A stretch of DNA of 64,000 nt from Aureispira sp. CCB-QB1 (GTDB lineage Bacteria > Bacteroidota > Bacteroidia > Chitinophagales > Saprospiraceae): assembly GCF_000724545.1 (NCBI RefSeq), contig NZ_JHBV01000038.1, positions 19,793 to 83,792 on the forward strand, in the 5' to 3' direction. The position numbers and the translations under genes were made by a program. The notes below the pieces were generated by a model, which did not search any database, had not been told where the DNA came from, and saw only the letters and a list, made by a program, of their open reading frames with translations. Of this stretch, positions 39,091-47,608 are shown piece by piece. The first letter of the stretch is position 1; each line of letters begins with the position of its first letter.

Positions 39091-39136
39091 TGTAAAACAT
39101 TGTAAACGAGTGTAAACAAATGTAAAACAATGTAAA
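39091..39136. repeat. Five TGTAAA words at exact 10-bp spacing
   Basis: TGTAAA begins at 39091, 39101, 39111, 39121 and 39131, each followed by A/C-rich linker bases. The period equals about one helical turn. It lies between the hemA terminator and the 38983 start. It could be a binding array for a regulator. Confidence 0.7.
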
Positions 39137-39149
39137 TTTTTCAAAAAAA

Positions 39150-39181
39150 AAAGCAAAATCTACTACAACAGATTTTGCTTT
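39150..39181 (-). terminator. hemA: Terminator after hemA
   Basis: AAAGCAAAATCT and AGATTTTGCTTT are perfect 12-bp arms with an 8-base loop. Flanking A and T runs allow it to work in both directions. It begins 30 bp past the hemA stop. Confidence 0.85.
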
Positions 39182-39210
39182 TTCTCTAATAATTATTTGT
39201 ATTATTCAAA

Positions 39211-40467
39211 CTATTTTTTGCTAGAAACAACCCCTGCTAAATGTTCTTTTGCCGCTTGAATTGGAATAGCAATGCATCGTTTCTCCATGTAAGTCATCAT
39301 TCGATCAATCAATTCTTGTACTTCATGATCCAAAGAAGAAACTTCGTTCTTAAAAACAGACGTTAAAGCATGTTGACGAATCGCCTTGATTTGCGTCGGA
39401 ACTTCCTTCAAAGCTAATTCTACCTGCCTACCTTTATAAATTTTTCTAAACTCAGCGACACGTTCTTTGATAATTGCCTGAACATTAATGACCTCTTTTT
39501 CTCTAAATGCTAAGTTTTCGTTTACCAACTCTTTCAATCCATCAATTTCAATATAAGTTGTTGGATAGGTTTCTGCAATTACTGGGTTAATATTATTAGG
39601 TATAGACAAGTCAATCAAAATTTTCTCATCTGTTTCCCCTTGCAACAGCTTTTCGTATAATTCGGGAGTAATGATAGCTTCTGTTGCTCCTGTACAAGCA
39701 ATTAAGATATCAAAACCTTTGTCATATTGGGGCAGTGCATCCAATGTAAATGCCGGACCTTTGCCCAACATTTTTGCTAAAGTAACTGCATTGGGTTTAG
39801 AACGATTAAACACCGTACAGTTTTGAAAACCATACTTTAACAAAAACTTTCCAACAAGCGTATTGGTTTGTCCTGCTCCCACAATTAAAATACGAGCATC
39901 TCTAGGGGGATTTTTAGCCAACAATTGGCGAATAGCCAAAGAAACAACGGATACTGCTTTCTGACCAATTCGAGTAGTCGAATAAACCTTCTTGGCAGAT
40001 TCCACTGCTAGTTGTACTGCCATACGGATAGAATCCCCTGTTGCTCCAACTTTGCAGCAACGCTGATAAGCCTCCCTTAATTGTCGTAAAATCTCTCTTT
40101 CTCCAATTACTAAAGAATCTACAGACGAAGCAACCTCTAACAAATGAGTAATGGCAGCATTCCCATAATAAATACTTGCAGAATCTTTTAATTTAATATT
40201 AGCACTTAAATTAGGATAGACAACTGATTCAAATTTCTCTAAAAAACAATCAGTTAAAGGTTGTGCAGATGTGAAGAAAAACAAGACACGATTACAGGTA
40301 GCCAAATATAACAATTCGTCCATTCCAAGGGCAGTTTGGATGGCTTGTAATTTTTGTTGAAGGGCACATTCACTATCTAAATTAGGCAATACAAAATTAC
40401 CAATATTTTTAAGTGGTGTGCTTTTGTGCGTGATAGTTAATATTTTGTAACTACTTAGTGTGTCCAT
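39211..40467 (-). CDS. hemA: Glutamyl-tRNA reductase
   Basis: The 418-residue enzyme reduces glutamyl-tRNA to glutamate-1-semialdehyde, the first committed step of tetrapyrrole synthesis. The catalytic Cys lies in LATCNRVLFF, the N-domain contains SSVDSLVIGEREILRQLREA, and the NADPH domain has ILIVGAGQTNTLVGKFL. Length is normal. A -7 box TACTTTTG lies upstream (40532-40539). No other haem gene is beside it. Confidence 0.95.
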   Translation of the reverse strand: MDTLSSYKILTITHKSTPLKNIGNFVLPNLDSECALQQKLQAIQTALGMDELLYLATCNRVLFFFTSAQPLTDCFLEKFESVVYPNLSANIKLKDSASIYYGNAAITHLLEVASSVDSLVIGEREILRQLREAYQRCCKVGATGDSIRMAVQLAVESAKKVYSTTRIGQKAVSVVSLAIRQLLAKNPPRDARILIVGAGQTNTLVGKFLLKYGFQNCTVFNRSKPNAVTLAKMLGKGPAFTLDALPQYDKGFDILIACTGATEAIITPELYEKLLQGETDEKILIDLSIPNNINPVIAETYPTTYIEIDGLKELVNENLAFREKEVINVQAIIKERVAEFRKIYKGRQVELALKEVPTQIKAIRQHALTSVFKNEVSSLDHEVQELIDRMMTYMEKRCIAIPIQAAKEHLAGVVSSKK

Positions 40468-40531
40468 GTATGTAGTAAAGTACGGATGTTAACTGTTGTA
40501 TAACTTGTGTTTGGTTCTTTATCTTAGAACA

Positions 40532-40539
40532 CAAAAGTA
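40532..40539 (-). promoter_or_regulatory. hemA: Putative -7 box for hemA
   Basis: The minus strand reads TACTTTTG, an exact TAnnTTTG match 65 bp ahead of the ATG. No clear -33 box is seen. Confidence 0.45.
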
Positions 40540-40707
40540 CAAGAAAATATACATTTTTCCTGTCATTTTTATGTCAGTTCGCTAGAAGCTATCCTTATTT
40601 AAATTTATTCTAATCAAATAACCTTGCTTCTATTCCAAAATATACAAAATTCTTTTCTATTTTGGTCTCTAATATTGATTTGAATGTTCATTTAATCTCC
40701 TAGAGTG

Positions 40708-41112
40708 CTATTCTGACATTAATATGGCAGAAACTTCTATTTCTATCTTCAAATCAGGATTTATCAGGCGACTCACTTCTACCATTGTAGCTGCTGGTTG
40801 AATATCTTTGAAGACGGCTCCATGCGCTCGACCAATTGCTTCCCACTCGTCTATATTGGTAACATACATTCGAGTTCGAACAACATCTTTTAGAGACGCT
40901 CCTGCCTCTCCTAGTGCTTGTTCTATTTTTTCTAAAATAAATTTAGTTTGTGCATACGCATCGTCTTTTCCAATCAACTGATCTCCATCCATTGCTGTTG
41001 TCCCTGCCACTTCTACTATATTTCCAACTCGAACAGCTCGGCTATATCCTACCGTTTTCTCCCACTTTGTACCAGATTGAATTTTTTGTCTCTTGTTCAT
41101 CATCATTATCAT
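40708..41112 (-). CDS. RidA/YjgF-family protein
   Basis: The 134-residue protein is of the Rid family. RidA itself hydrolyses reactive enamine/imine intermediates. Visible motifs include GNIVEVAGTTAMDG, VVRTRMYVTNIDEW and EIEVSAILMSE. The Arg in TRMYV matches the conserved Rid Arg. The start is ambiguous: four Met lie within five residues (MIMMMNKRQ), so the true start may be up to 12 bases later. It may belong to one of the less studied Rid subgroups; no partner is adjacent. Confidence 0.85.
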   Translation of the reverse strand: MIMMMNKRQKIQSGTKWEKTVGYSRAVRVGNIVEVAGTTAMDGDQLIGKDDAYAQTKFILEKIEQALGEAGASLKDVVRTRMYVTNIDEWEAIGRAHGAVFKDIQPAATMVEVSRLINPDLKIEIEVSAILMSE

Positions 41113-41223
41113 CTTTAATTGTTAAGTATAAAATCACAAGTAGTTGACACTTGTCAATTCCTAGTTTTTTATGCATACATGGCTCATGCCTACTATTCTT
41201 CTATAAATCATTAACAAAAAGTT

Positions 41224-41263
41224 AAAAATTAAACAAATGTTCTAAAATTAAACAAACATTCAA
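41224..41263. repeat. Two 19/20-bp direct repeats
   Basis: AAAAATTAAACAAATGTTC is followed by AAAATTAAACAAACATTC. Two close copies sit about 110 bp ahead of the ridA start. This is consistent with a regulator site but is A+T-rich. Confidence 0.4.
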
Positions 41264-41341
41264 TTTTGGTGTAATTTTAGGTTACTCAAACCATAGTAGC
41301 GCAACAAACTTTTTTGTAAAACCTTTCTCTATTATAATAGT

Positions 41342-41514
41342 AGTTCGTTGATTAGCTCCCTGCGGTCGTGAGATCGCTATCGCTTAGTTGTTTGCTTTTT
41401 TACCAAAAAGATAAAAAAGCACATTTATATTATTTTGATAATCAAAATTTTAACACAAAACGCAATAAAACCATAACTTATTAATTATCAAGCTAATAAA
41501 ATCTTCAACGAACT
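41342..41514. repeat. Palindromic intergenic element, group A
   Basis: AGTTCGTTGA (41342-41351) and TCAACGAACT (41505-41514) are exact inverted ends. Most of the interior aligns with the copy at 383-633, including the TTTGATAATCAAAATTTTAA segment, but it lacks about 36 bp of a GAGATCGC block. Confidence 0.75.
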
Positions 41515-41552
41515 GTTGTTATAATCAAGAACAGTTTAAAATTTAAGATACT

Positions 41553-41975
41553 ATGAGCATAAAATTATCATTTCTGCTTTGCTTAATTTTTTTTCTCTTA
41601 GGCAATAGTTTTACCAATACCATTCAAGCTTCCGCAGTCCCTGTTATCAAATCCAACACTTCTACATCAAAGCAATTCAATCATAAAAAAAAGCAATTGA
41701 AGCGAAAAAGACGAAAGGCAATAAAAAAACGAATTCAATATTTTAAAGAAAAGCAACTGACTCGCCCCAATTCGGATGTGACACATACTCTACTTGTCAT
41801 TGTTGGAATAGCTTGGTATCCCATTGCGATTGCATTGCTAGTCACTGCACTTGTTTTGGGGATTACGCCCCTACTTGTTGCCGCTATTATCATGTTATGT
41901 TTACCATTGCTTTTGTTTCTAATACTTGGGCTTATACTCATCATTGGATTAGCTACTTCAGGAGACTGGTGCTAG
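41553..41975 (+). CDS. Small Lys-rich membrane protein, unknown function
   Basis: The 140-residue protein has a signal-like hydrophobic start, then a very basic stretch (HKKKQLKRKRRKAIKKR at about residues 44-60) and two strongly hydrophobic segments (about 80-100 and 105-132), ending in GDWC. The basic cluster lies between signal and membrane segments. No family was recognised. It is preceded by a group-A repeat. It could be a membrane peptide of small-protein type. Confidence 0.6.
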   Translation: MSIKLSFLLCLIFFLLGNSFTNTIQASAVPVIKSNTSTSKQFNHKKKQLKRKRRKAIKKRIQYFKEKQLTRPNSDVTHTLLVIVGIAWYPIAIALLVTALVLGITPLLVAAIIMLCLPLLLFLILGLILIIGLATSGDWC

Positions 41976-42073
41976 ATTTATCAAGATAACGTTTATCAAT
42001 CATTTACAAAACGATAACGACACCACCAATTATTAAAAATATAAGCCATTTCCCTTTAAGAATGATTATCCGC

Positions 42074-42107
42074 TTTGTATTTTTCGTAACAATATTTTGT
42101 ACTTTCG
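42074..42107 (+). promoter_or_regulatory. anmK: Putative promoter of anmK
   Basis: TTTG at 42074-42077 and TACTTTCG at 42100-42107, 22 bp apart, resemble the Bacteroidota TTTG/TAnnTTTG form with one mismatch. It ends 21 bp ahead of the ATG. Confidence 0.45.
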
Positions 42108-42128
42108 ACGTTCAAATAAAAATAGATT

Positions 42129-43232
42129 ATGAATTATAAAGTACTAGGACTCATGTCAGGGAGTTCTTTAGATGGTTTGGATATTGCATATTGTTCTATC
42201 AATTGGGAAAATCAACAAGTAAAAGAATGGGAATTATTGGCTTCCGAAACATTAGATTTTTCGGATATGTGGAAGAGTAGGCTTCGCAATTTGCCCAGCC
42301 AAGATGGGCTTATTTTTGCCAAAACACATACTTATTTTGGGCACTATATGGCCGAATTGGTTCAAACGTTTATTCAAAAACACCACTTATCAAATATTGA
42401 TTTTATCGCCTCGCATGGGCATACAATTTTTCACAACCCCAATCAGCGGATTTCTATTCAGATTGGCGATGGAGCTGCCCTTGCTGCCAAAACAGGTATT
42501 ACGACCATTTGTGACTTTAGAACCCAAGATGTTGCGTTGGATGGAGAAGGCGCGCCTCTAGCTCCATTAGCCGACCAATATCTTTTCAAAGGCTACGATT
42601 TTTATCTCAATATTGGAGGGATAGCCAACTTATCCGCCAATATCAATAACAAATGGGTAGCTATGGATTGTTGTCCTGCCAACCAAGTTTTAAATGCTTT
42701 GGCGCAAGAACTAGGAGCAGAATATGACGATAAAGGTATTTGGTCTAGTCAAGGCATCGTTGCTCAAGGACTATTGGAACAAGTTGCCAATTTTGACTAT
42801 TACACTCAATCCTACCCAAAATCACTGGGCAACGCGTGGATTCGGCAACAAGTTTTACCACTTTACTTAGCAGCATCTTTTTCATGGCAAGACAAACTAG
42901 CCACTGCCTGCGAACATATTGCTATTGAAATTGCTACCTGTATCGAACAAGTACTTCAAAAGGAAGCATTTTCAAAACAAAACTACAAGGTTCTAGTAAC
43001 AGGTGGAGGCGCATTTAATGAATTTTTAATGGAGCGCATCAATGCTTATTGCAATCGCCATGCTGAAGTAGAATTATTTCTACCTGATGCTTCTATTATT
43101 TCTTTTAAAGAAGCCATTTTGATGGCATTGTTGGGTGTCATGCGCATAGAAAAGACCAGTAACAGCCTAAAAAGCATTACAGGCGCTCGAAGAAACACTA
43201 TAAATGGTGCAATTTACCAAGGTTTGTTGTAA
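42129..43232 (+). CDS. anmK: Anhydro-N-acetylmuramic acid kinase
   Basis: The 367-residue kinase recycles 1,6-anhydro-MurNAc from cell-wall turnover to MurNAc-6-phosphate. The start MSGSSLDGLDIAYC is the family signature, SHGHTIFHNP and IGDGAALAAKTGITTICDFR hold the substrate site, and VTGGGAFNEFLM is the C-terminal ATP motif. Length is usual. It is convergent with the TonB-family gene and shares a hairpin with it. Confidence 0.95.
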   Translation: MNYKVLGLMSGSSLDGLDIAYCSINWENQQVKEWELLASETLDFSDMWKSRLRNLPSQDGLIFAKTHTYFGHYMAELVQTFIQKHHLSNIDFIASHGHTIFHNPNQRISIQIGDGAALAAKTGITTICDFRTQDVALDGEGAPLAPLADQYLFKGYDFYLNIGGIANLSANINNKWVAMDCCPANQVLNALAQELGAEYDDKGIWSSQGIVAQGLLEQVANFDYYTQSYPKSLGNAWIRQQVLPLYLAASFSWQDKLATACEHIAIEIATCIEQVLQKEAFSKQNYKVLVTGGGAFNEFLMERINAYCNRHAEVELFLPDASIISFKEAILMALLGVMRIEKTSNSLKSITGARRNTINGAIYQGLL

Positions 43233-43248
43233 GTTTCTAAAAAAGAAA

Positions 43249-43277
43249 AGAGCCGCAGTTACTCAGGCTGCGACTCT
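43249..43277. terminator. Bidirectional hairpin between anmK and the TonB-family gene
   Basis: AGAGCCGCAG and CTGCGACTCT pair with one mismatch. It lies between convergent genes, with A-rich left flank. Confidence 0.55.
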
Positions 43278-43328
43278 ATCATTCATAACTTCTATCTAGC
43301 AATCAATAGAATAGATTATAAATACTTA

Positions 43329-44312
43329 TTAATCATTTAGTTTAAATCTTACTGGCAAATTATAACGAACTCTTACTGGTCTTCCACGTTGTTTTCCTGG
43401 CGTCCATTTTTCAGGCATTTTGTTCATTAGTTTTATAATTCTAATGGTCTCTTTGCCTAATCCTCCTCCTGGGTCTCTTAGAATTTTAATATCTCCTACC
43501 GAACCATCTTTGTTAATAACAAAACTCACCGCAACGGCTCCTTCTATGCCCATATCACGAGCCATACTTGGATATTTAATATTCTCATAAATAAAGCTCA
43601 ATAATTTTTTATCGGCACAGGCTTTTTTCGCTTCATGATTTCCTGTTTGTTCTTCACATCCTGGAAATCTTGGCATTTGATCTGCAATCAGAATAATATC
43701 ATCATTAGGTGCTGGTTCTTCTGGTTCTGGCTCTGGTTCTATTGCGATAACTGGTGGCAATTCTGTAGCATTTGGGTCGGTTGGACCTGTATAAGTACTA
43801 GGAGTTGGACTCACATCTATAATAGGTTCTTCTGGCTTTTCTGGTTCGGGTTCTGGCTCATCTGTTGGCTCAAAAGTTAGCGCAGGTTTAGGAGCTGGTG
43901 GCGGCAAAGCTGGTGGCAATTTAGGTTTGTCTTGAGAAGTTGGTGGCACCTCCATTTCGATTTCTTCTAGCTCAGGAAAAAATTCTGCCAATACTTGCTC
44001 ACTCGTAAACTGTGTCCAAGCAAACGCAATCAATACCACGGCTACCGCTGAAGCAAAACCTGCTAACTTTATATTTTTAGTATGTTGATGAATATCTACT
44101 GCGGCATACTTCCGAACCAAAGGAGAATCATTCTTGTTTCCTTCTGTTTTGATTTTTAATGCCTGTTGATTCATATAAGTCTTTGTGGCAAAAATTCCCA
44201 AGTAGATGGCTACTCCTACAGCAGCAAAACCTAACAATACCTGTCCCCCACTCAAAATTAGGGTTGATGTAGCAAATAATGTATTCATAATGTTTAGAAT
44301 TGTTTGGACCAT
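43329..44312 (-). CDS. TonB-family energy-transducer protein
   Basis: The 327-residue protein has two hydrophobic segments (about residues 18-40 and 80-100), then a Pro/Glu-rich linker full of EPEP, PPAP and KPEEP. A C-terminal TonB-like domain follows (VSFVINKDGSVGDIKILRDP ... GRPVRVRYNLPVRFKL). TonB couples inner-membrane energy to receptors such as the one at 6057. The Cys pair in CEEQTG ... KACADK lies before the TonB domain. An AGGAG lies just ahead of the chosen ATG; an internal Met at 44288 is an alternative. No exbB/exbD is adjacent. Confidence 0.83.
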   Translation of the reverse strand: MVQTILNIMNTLFATSTLILSGGQVLLGFAAVGVAIYLGIFATKTYMNQQALKIKTEGNKNDSPLVRKYAAVDIHQHTKNIKLAGFASAVAVVLIAFAWTQFTSEQVLAEFFPELEEIEMEVPPTSQDKPKLPPALPPPAPKPALTFEPTDEPEPEPEKPEEPIIDVSPTPSTYTGPTDPNATELPPVIAIEPEPEPEEPAPNDDIILIADQMPRFPGCEEQTGNHEAKKACADKKLLSFIYENIKYPSMARDMGIEGAVAVSFVINKDGSVGDIKILRDPGGGLGKETIRIIKLMNKMPEKWTPGKQRGRPVRVRYNLPVRFKLND

Positions 44313-44766
44313 AAACTCCTAGAGCTTATAGTCAATTTAATGTTAAAAGTTTAGTTTTAGGCATGGCAATGCCCTTTAGCTATAACACCCATTGGGTTAT
44401 GCTTTTAGATATAATTACAAGTATGTTGTGGTGAATATAAATATTGGTGTGTAAAGTAGGGTGAGCCTTTTGCCCACCACTTATACTTTATGTTTAGAAG
44501 CATGAAAATTTGCTATCTCATTGATTTTTTGACAAACCTCAAAGCCAATGTGAATCCTCGTCAAATTTTATCCTCTTGTAGTAAGTAATAAAATACTATC
44601 TAAAGTAAACTAGCATTTAATAGTAGCATTTGATTATATAGATGTTGCCATTTTCTATTTTGGTGTGTCTAGATTATTTTTTTTCAAAAAAAAGTCGCCA
44701 CCCAATAATGGATAGCGACTTTACTACTGATTATAAATCAGTTATACTAAATTCATTGTAGTTCCC
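44313..44766. other. Intergenic region upstream of the TonB-family gene
   Basis: 454 bp, with a terminator at 44691-44722. Small hairpins occur (ATAACACCCATTGGGTTAT at about 44381) but nothing I can name as a riboswitch or RNA. Confidence 0.45.
44691..44722 (-). terminator. Terminator after the coiled-coil gene
   Basis: AAAGTCGC and GCGACTTT are perfect 8-bp arms flanked by an A/T-rich run, 45 bp past the stop. Confidence 0.65.
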
Positions 44767-46041
44767 TTATTCCTCTTCATCTTTTTCTGCTGGAGTCTCG
44801 TTAGAAACATTCTCTTTAATCTCCTCATTTTTAGCAGTTTCAGATACTTCCTCTGTCTTATCTTGTTGCTCTACAGTTTCACTTGGTTGCTCTTGCTGCT
44901 CAGCAATAGCTTGTTCTGCCACTGCTTTTGCTTGTTCTGCTGCTGCCTTAGCCTCTTCTGCCTTTTTAGCCGCTGCTGCCGCCTCTTCTTTGGCTCTTCG
45001 AGCTAAGTTTCGAGCATGCTTTGTTTCCAAATCTTTCATAGTCGCATACATATCCTCTAACTTCTTACTTTTAGAATCAATGCGTTCACGAATAAGTTTT
45101 GCTCGTACCTCTCTTAGTTGTGTTTCTAGTTGACTCACATCACCCGAGTTGATTTTATCATTTTGGATAGACAATTCTTTTTGATCTCTTCCAATAGATT
45201 TTTCCATTTTATCAATAGCACCTTTTAACCCTTCTATACGGCGAGTAAGGCGACCTTCAGGAGAACTATTAGGAGAGCGTTTAGCTTTTACTTTTTTAAA
45301 GGCACTGTCTATTCGATCCCAAAGTTTTGATCGAAGAGTTCTTGTTAATTTAGAGTTTTTAAAATTTTGCTGAAGTGTTTTGAGCTTATCAAACACCTTT
45401 TGCAAGTCAGCTCCTTCTTGCTCAATTAGTGCTTCAATAGGTTCTAAAACTGCCAATAATTTATTATAATTTTCTGTTGCCTCTGATTCAAACTTAGCAT
45501 CTTCTTGAGAGCGCATTTTTTTCAGTTGAGCAAATAACTCATTGGTTCTATTTCTAAGATTATTAGTATGCTCCCTAAATAAGTTTTGCTCACTAACTTG
45601 CATTTGAACCTTTGCCCAAAAATCTTTCATACGTTCCCACATATCTTTCGAGTAAGATTTCAACCCATCGACCTGTTCTTGCAACTCCTCTAGTTCTACT
45701 TGATAGTTTTTGTACAATTTGGTAGACAAAACGATAAAAATCCATTCTGTTTGTGTGCGTGCTAACAACTCTGCTTTGTCTGTGCTAATCCCTTCTGGGA
45801 GCAAGCTAGTACTAGCAGACAGTGCCATCTCTTGCGCTTCTACTCCTTCAGGAAAAGCAACGGCTTCTCCTTTTCGCCATTGGTCCATCAAGGCTTTTGC
45901 AAATTCCTCTGATGCTACCTCTCCTTCGAAAAACCAAGATTTCACTTTGTTTGTTTCAGGATTTAACTCTAAAGCGATCAATACTTTTTGAGCATTTTCT
46001 TCAGTACCTTTAGTTCCCCACAATACAAGTTTTGTTTTCAT
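44767..46041 (-). CDS. Coiled-coil protein with acidic Ala/Gln/Glu tail, unknown function
   Basis: The 424-residue protein has a folded N-terminal region (VLWGTKGTEENAQKVLIALEL ... WFFEGEVASEEFAKALMDQW), then a long helical part (about 110-370) with LFREHTNNLRNRTNELFAQL, which loosely recalls DUF349-type helices. It ends in an Ala-rich helix and a Glu/Gln tail. No enzymatic motif is visible. Signal peptide absent, so it is cytoplasmic. It lies upstream of nothing obvious and is followed by a terminator. Confidence 0.7.
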   Translation of the reverse strand: MKTKLVLWGTKGTEENAQKVLIALELNPETNKVKSWFFEGEVASEEFAKALMDQWRKGEAVAFPEGVEAQEMALSASTSLLPEGISTDKAELLARTQTEWIFIVLSTKLYKNYQVELEELQEQVDGLKSYSKDMWERMKDFWAKVQMQVSEQNLFREHTNNLRNRTNELFAQLKKMRSQEDAKFESEATENYNKLLAVLEPIEALIEQEGADLQKVFDKLKTLQQNFKNSKLTRTLRSKLWDRIDSAFKKVKAKRSPNSSPEGRLTRRIEGLKGAIDKMEKSIGRDQKELSIQNDKINSGDVSQLETQLREVRAKLIRERIDSKSKKLEDMYATMKDLETKHARNLARRAKEEAAAAAKKAEEAKAAAEQAKAVAEQAIAEQQEQPSETVEQQDKTEEVSETAKNEEIKENVSNETPAEKDEEE

Positions 46042-46216
46042 AACAGTCCTTCTTTCCGTAATTTATAATCAAGGCCATTTAGCAGCCTTTTTGTACAATG
46101 TATATTTAATTTTCTCTCCACATCTATGCCAATATAGATGTTCGTTTATCATTATAACAAATCCGTATGATAAATGGTTCGTCCTCTAATTTAAGCTTTC
46201 TTTTGCAAAAAAAGAG

Positions 46217-46246
46217 GCCACTTGCCTTAAAAAAAGAACAAGTGGC
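46217..46246 (-). terminator. Terminator after the repeat/peptidoglycan-binding gene
   Basis: GCCACTTG and CAAGTGGC are perfect 8-bp arms. On the minus strand a T-run follows (CTCTTTTTTTGC). It begins 59 bp past the stop. Confidence 0.7.
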
Positions 46247-46304
46247 GATATTTTTATTGTCGTTTAGAATTTATGATTTCTACTAAATTATTTTTTTTAC
46301 AGAT

Positions 46305-47408
46305 TTAGTAACTAACACCCAAGGCTTTAAGTGTATCAAAGTCTAATTGACCGATTGGAAGACCATTATCTTTTTGAAACTTCACCAAAGCCGCCTTTGT
46401 CAATTTTCCCATTACATTATCAATTGGTCCTGGATCATAACCTCTTGCTTTCAAAGCAGCTTGAATTTCTTGTACTTTAACCGCATTAATTTTATTTTGA
46501 CATAAAACCTCTCTCCACTCAGAGAAACCGCCTGCTTTTACTAGACGACGATTAGAAACCGTTCTATATTGAGCAGGTACCTCCGTCACCTTTGTTTCGG
46601 CTGGTTTTACCATTACTGTTTTCTTCACAGTTTTGTATTCTGCTGGAATTTCAATGGTTCTAGTTTCTGATGGGCGAACAACGATGGTCTTAGTAATCGT
46701 TTTGTATTCTGCTGGAATTTCAACTCTTCTTGTTGTTGGAGGCGTTTCCACCACACGATCTTTGGTCGTTTTATATTCAGCAGGGATAACCACCTCTTTG
46801 GTTGTTGGAGGCGTTTTCATAATTGTTTTTGTAACCGTTTGATATTGTGCTGGCACTTCAACCAAACACCAAACCAAACAATCCTCAGGGTCTTGCGACA
46901 AACAATTTTTGTCACCTTTCCGTTTAACCCATTTTGTAGAAGCAGGAGAAATTTCGATTTGTTCGGTTACCGTTTCGTAAACGGCTGGTACTTCAACCAA
47001 CTTAATTTCCTCTGGACGAACCATGATTTGAGTCTCAACATCTTTATAAGTAGCCGCAACAGGTTCTAAGCGAAAAGAAGCTGGTTTAATTTCAATTTGC
47101 TCTGTAACCGTCTCATAAACTGCTGGAATAATTTCTAAGCGAGTTGAAGCTCCTTTTACTTCAACTTGTTCGTCTACTTCTTCAAATTGAGCTGGAACAA
47201 TTTCTAATCTTTGTGTTGCCTGTTTCGTTAAAACCTCTTCTGTCAGATTTTCATATTCATCAGGAATCATACATTTGGCGTAGCATTTTCCTGGTTCAGC
47301 ATTAGGCGGATAATCTTGTGCTATAATTTTACTAGAAAGAAATGGAACCACAAGTAAGGCCGTACAGAGAATGTAAGTTATTCTTTTCATATTATTAAGA
47401 TGTTTCAT
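46305..47408 (-). CDS. Secreted protein with ten 23-residue repeats and a peptidoglycan-binding domain
   Basis: The 367-residue protein has a signal peptide ending ...SKIIAQ (an internal Met 18 bases later is an alternative start). Ten repeats of about 23 residues follow, with core (V/I)PAxYxTVTxxIxxxPxxTxxVE: for example IPAVYETVTEQIEIKPAS, VPAQYQTVTKTIMKTPPTT and IPAEYKTITKTIVVRPSET. Repeat five has a Cys-bearing insertion (DKNCLSQDPEDCLVWC). The C-terminus is a peptidoglycan-binding helical domain (VQEIQAALKARGYDPGPIDN ... LVKFQKDNGL). It is probably an envelope-spanning or wall-linked protein; function unknown. Confidence 0.8.
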   Translation of the reverse strand: MKHLNNMKRITYILCTALLVVPFLSSKIIAQDYPPNAEPGKCYAKCMIPDEYENLTEEVLTKQATQRLEIVPAQFEEVDEQVEVKGASTRLEIIPAVYETVTEQIEIKPASFRLEPVAATYKDVETQIMVRPEEIKLVEVPAVYETVTEQIEISPASTKWVKRKGDKNCLSQDPEDCLVWCLVEVPAQYQTVTKTIMKTPPTTKEVVIPAEYKTTKDRVVETPPTTRRVEIPAEYKTITKTIVVRPSETRTIEIPAEYKTVKKTVMVKPAETKVTEVPAQYRTVSNRRLVKAGGFSEWREVLCQNKINAVKVQEIQAALKARGYDPGPIDNVMGKLTKAALVKFQKDNGLPIGQLDFDTLKALGVSY

Positions 47409-47608
47409 AAATTTAATTCAGGGATTTTATTGAACAATAACATTAGTAAAATCACAAGTTTAACTACTGAAAGTATAGAACTATTCGCCTACTAATCAAA
47501 TAACAATTATTATTAATATATGCAAACTTATTACTTTTTTATCATATTGGCAGGTTTATTCTTGCCAAGAACTGCTTTTTACCGAATCTTAATTTGAAAT
47601 GCAGCTTT

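Larger units (their letters stand above)
41113..41552. other. Intergenic region, two repeat blocks
   Basis: The 440 bp holds a short direct repeat (41224-41263) and a group-A palindromic element (41342-41514). There is no ORF. It lies upstream of ridA (minus) and the small membrane protein (plus). Confidence 0.5.

Noticed and set aside
44381..44480. Riboswitch-like hairpins ahead of the TonB-family gene
   Set aside because: Small weak hairpins only; no known consensus was recognised.
46633..47069. Plus-strand frames opposite the repeat protein
   Set aside because: Their apparent repetitiveness is explained by the repeat codons of the minus-strand gene.
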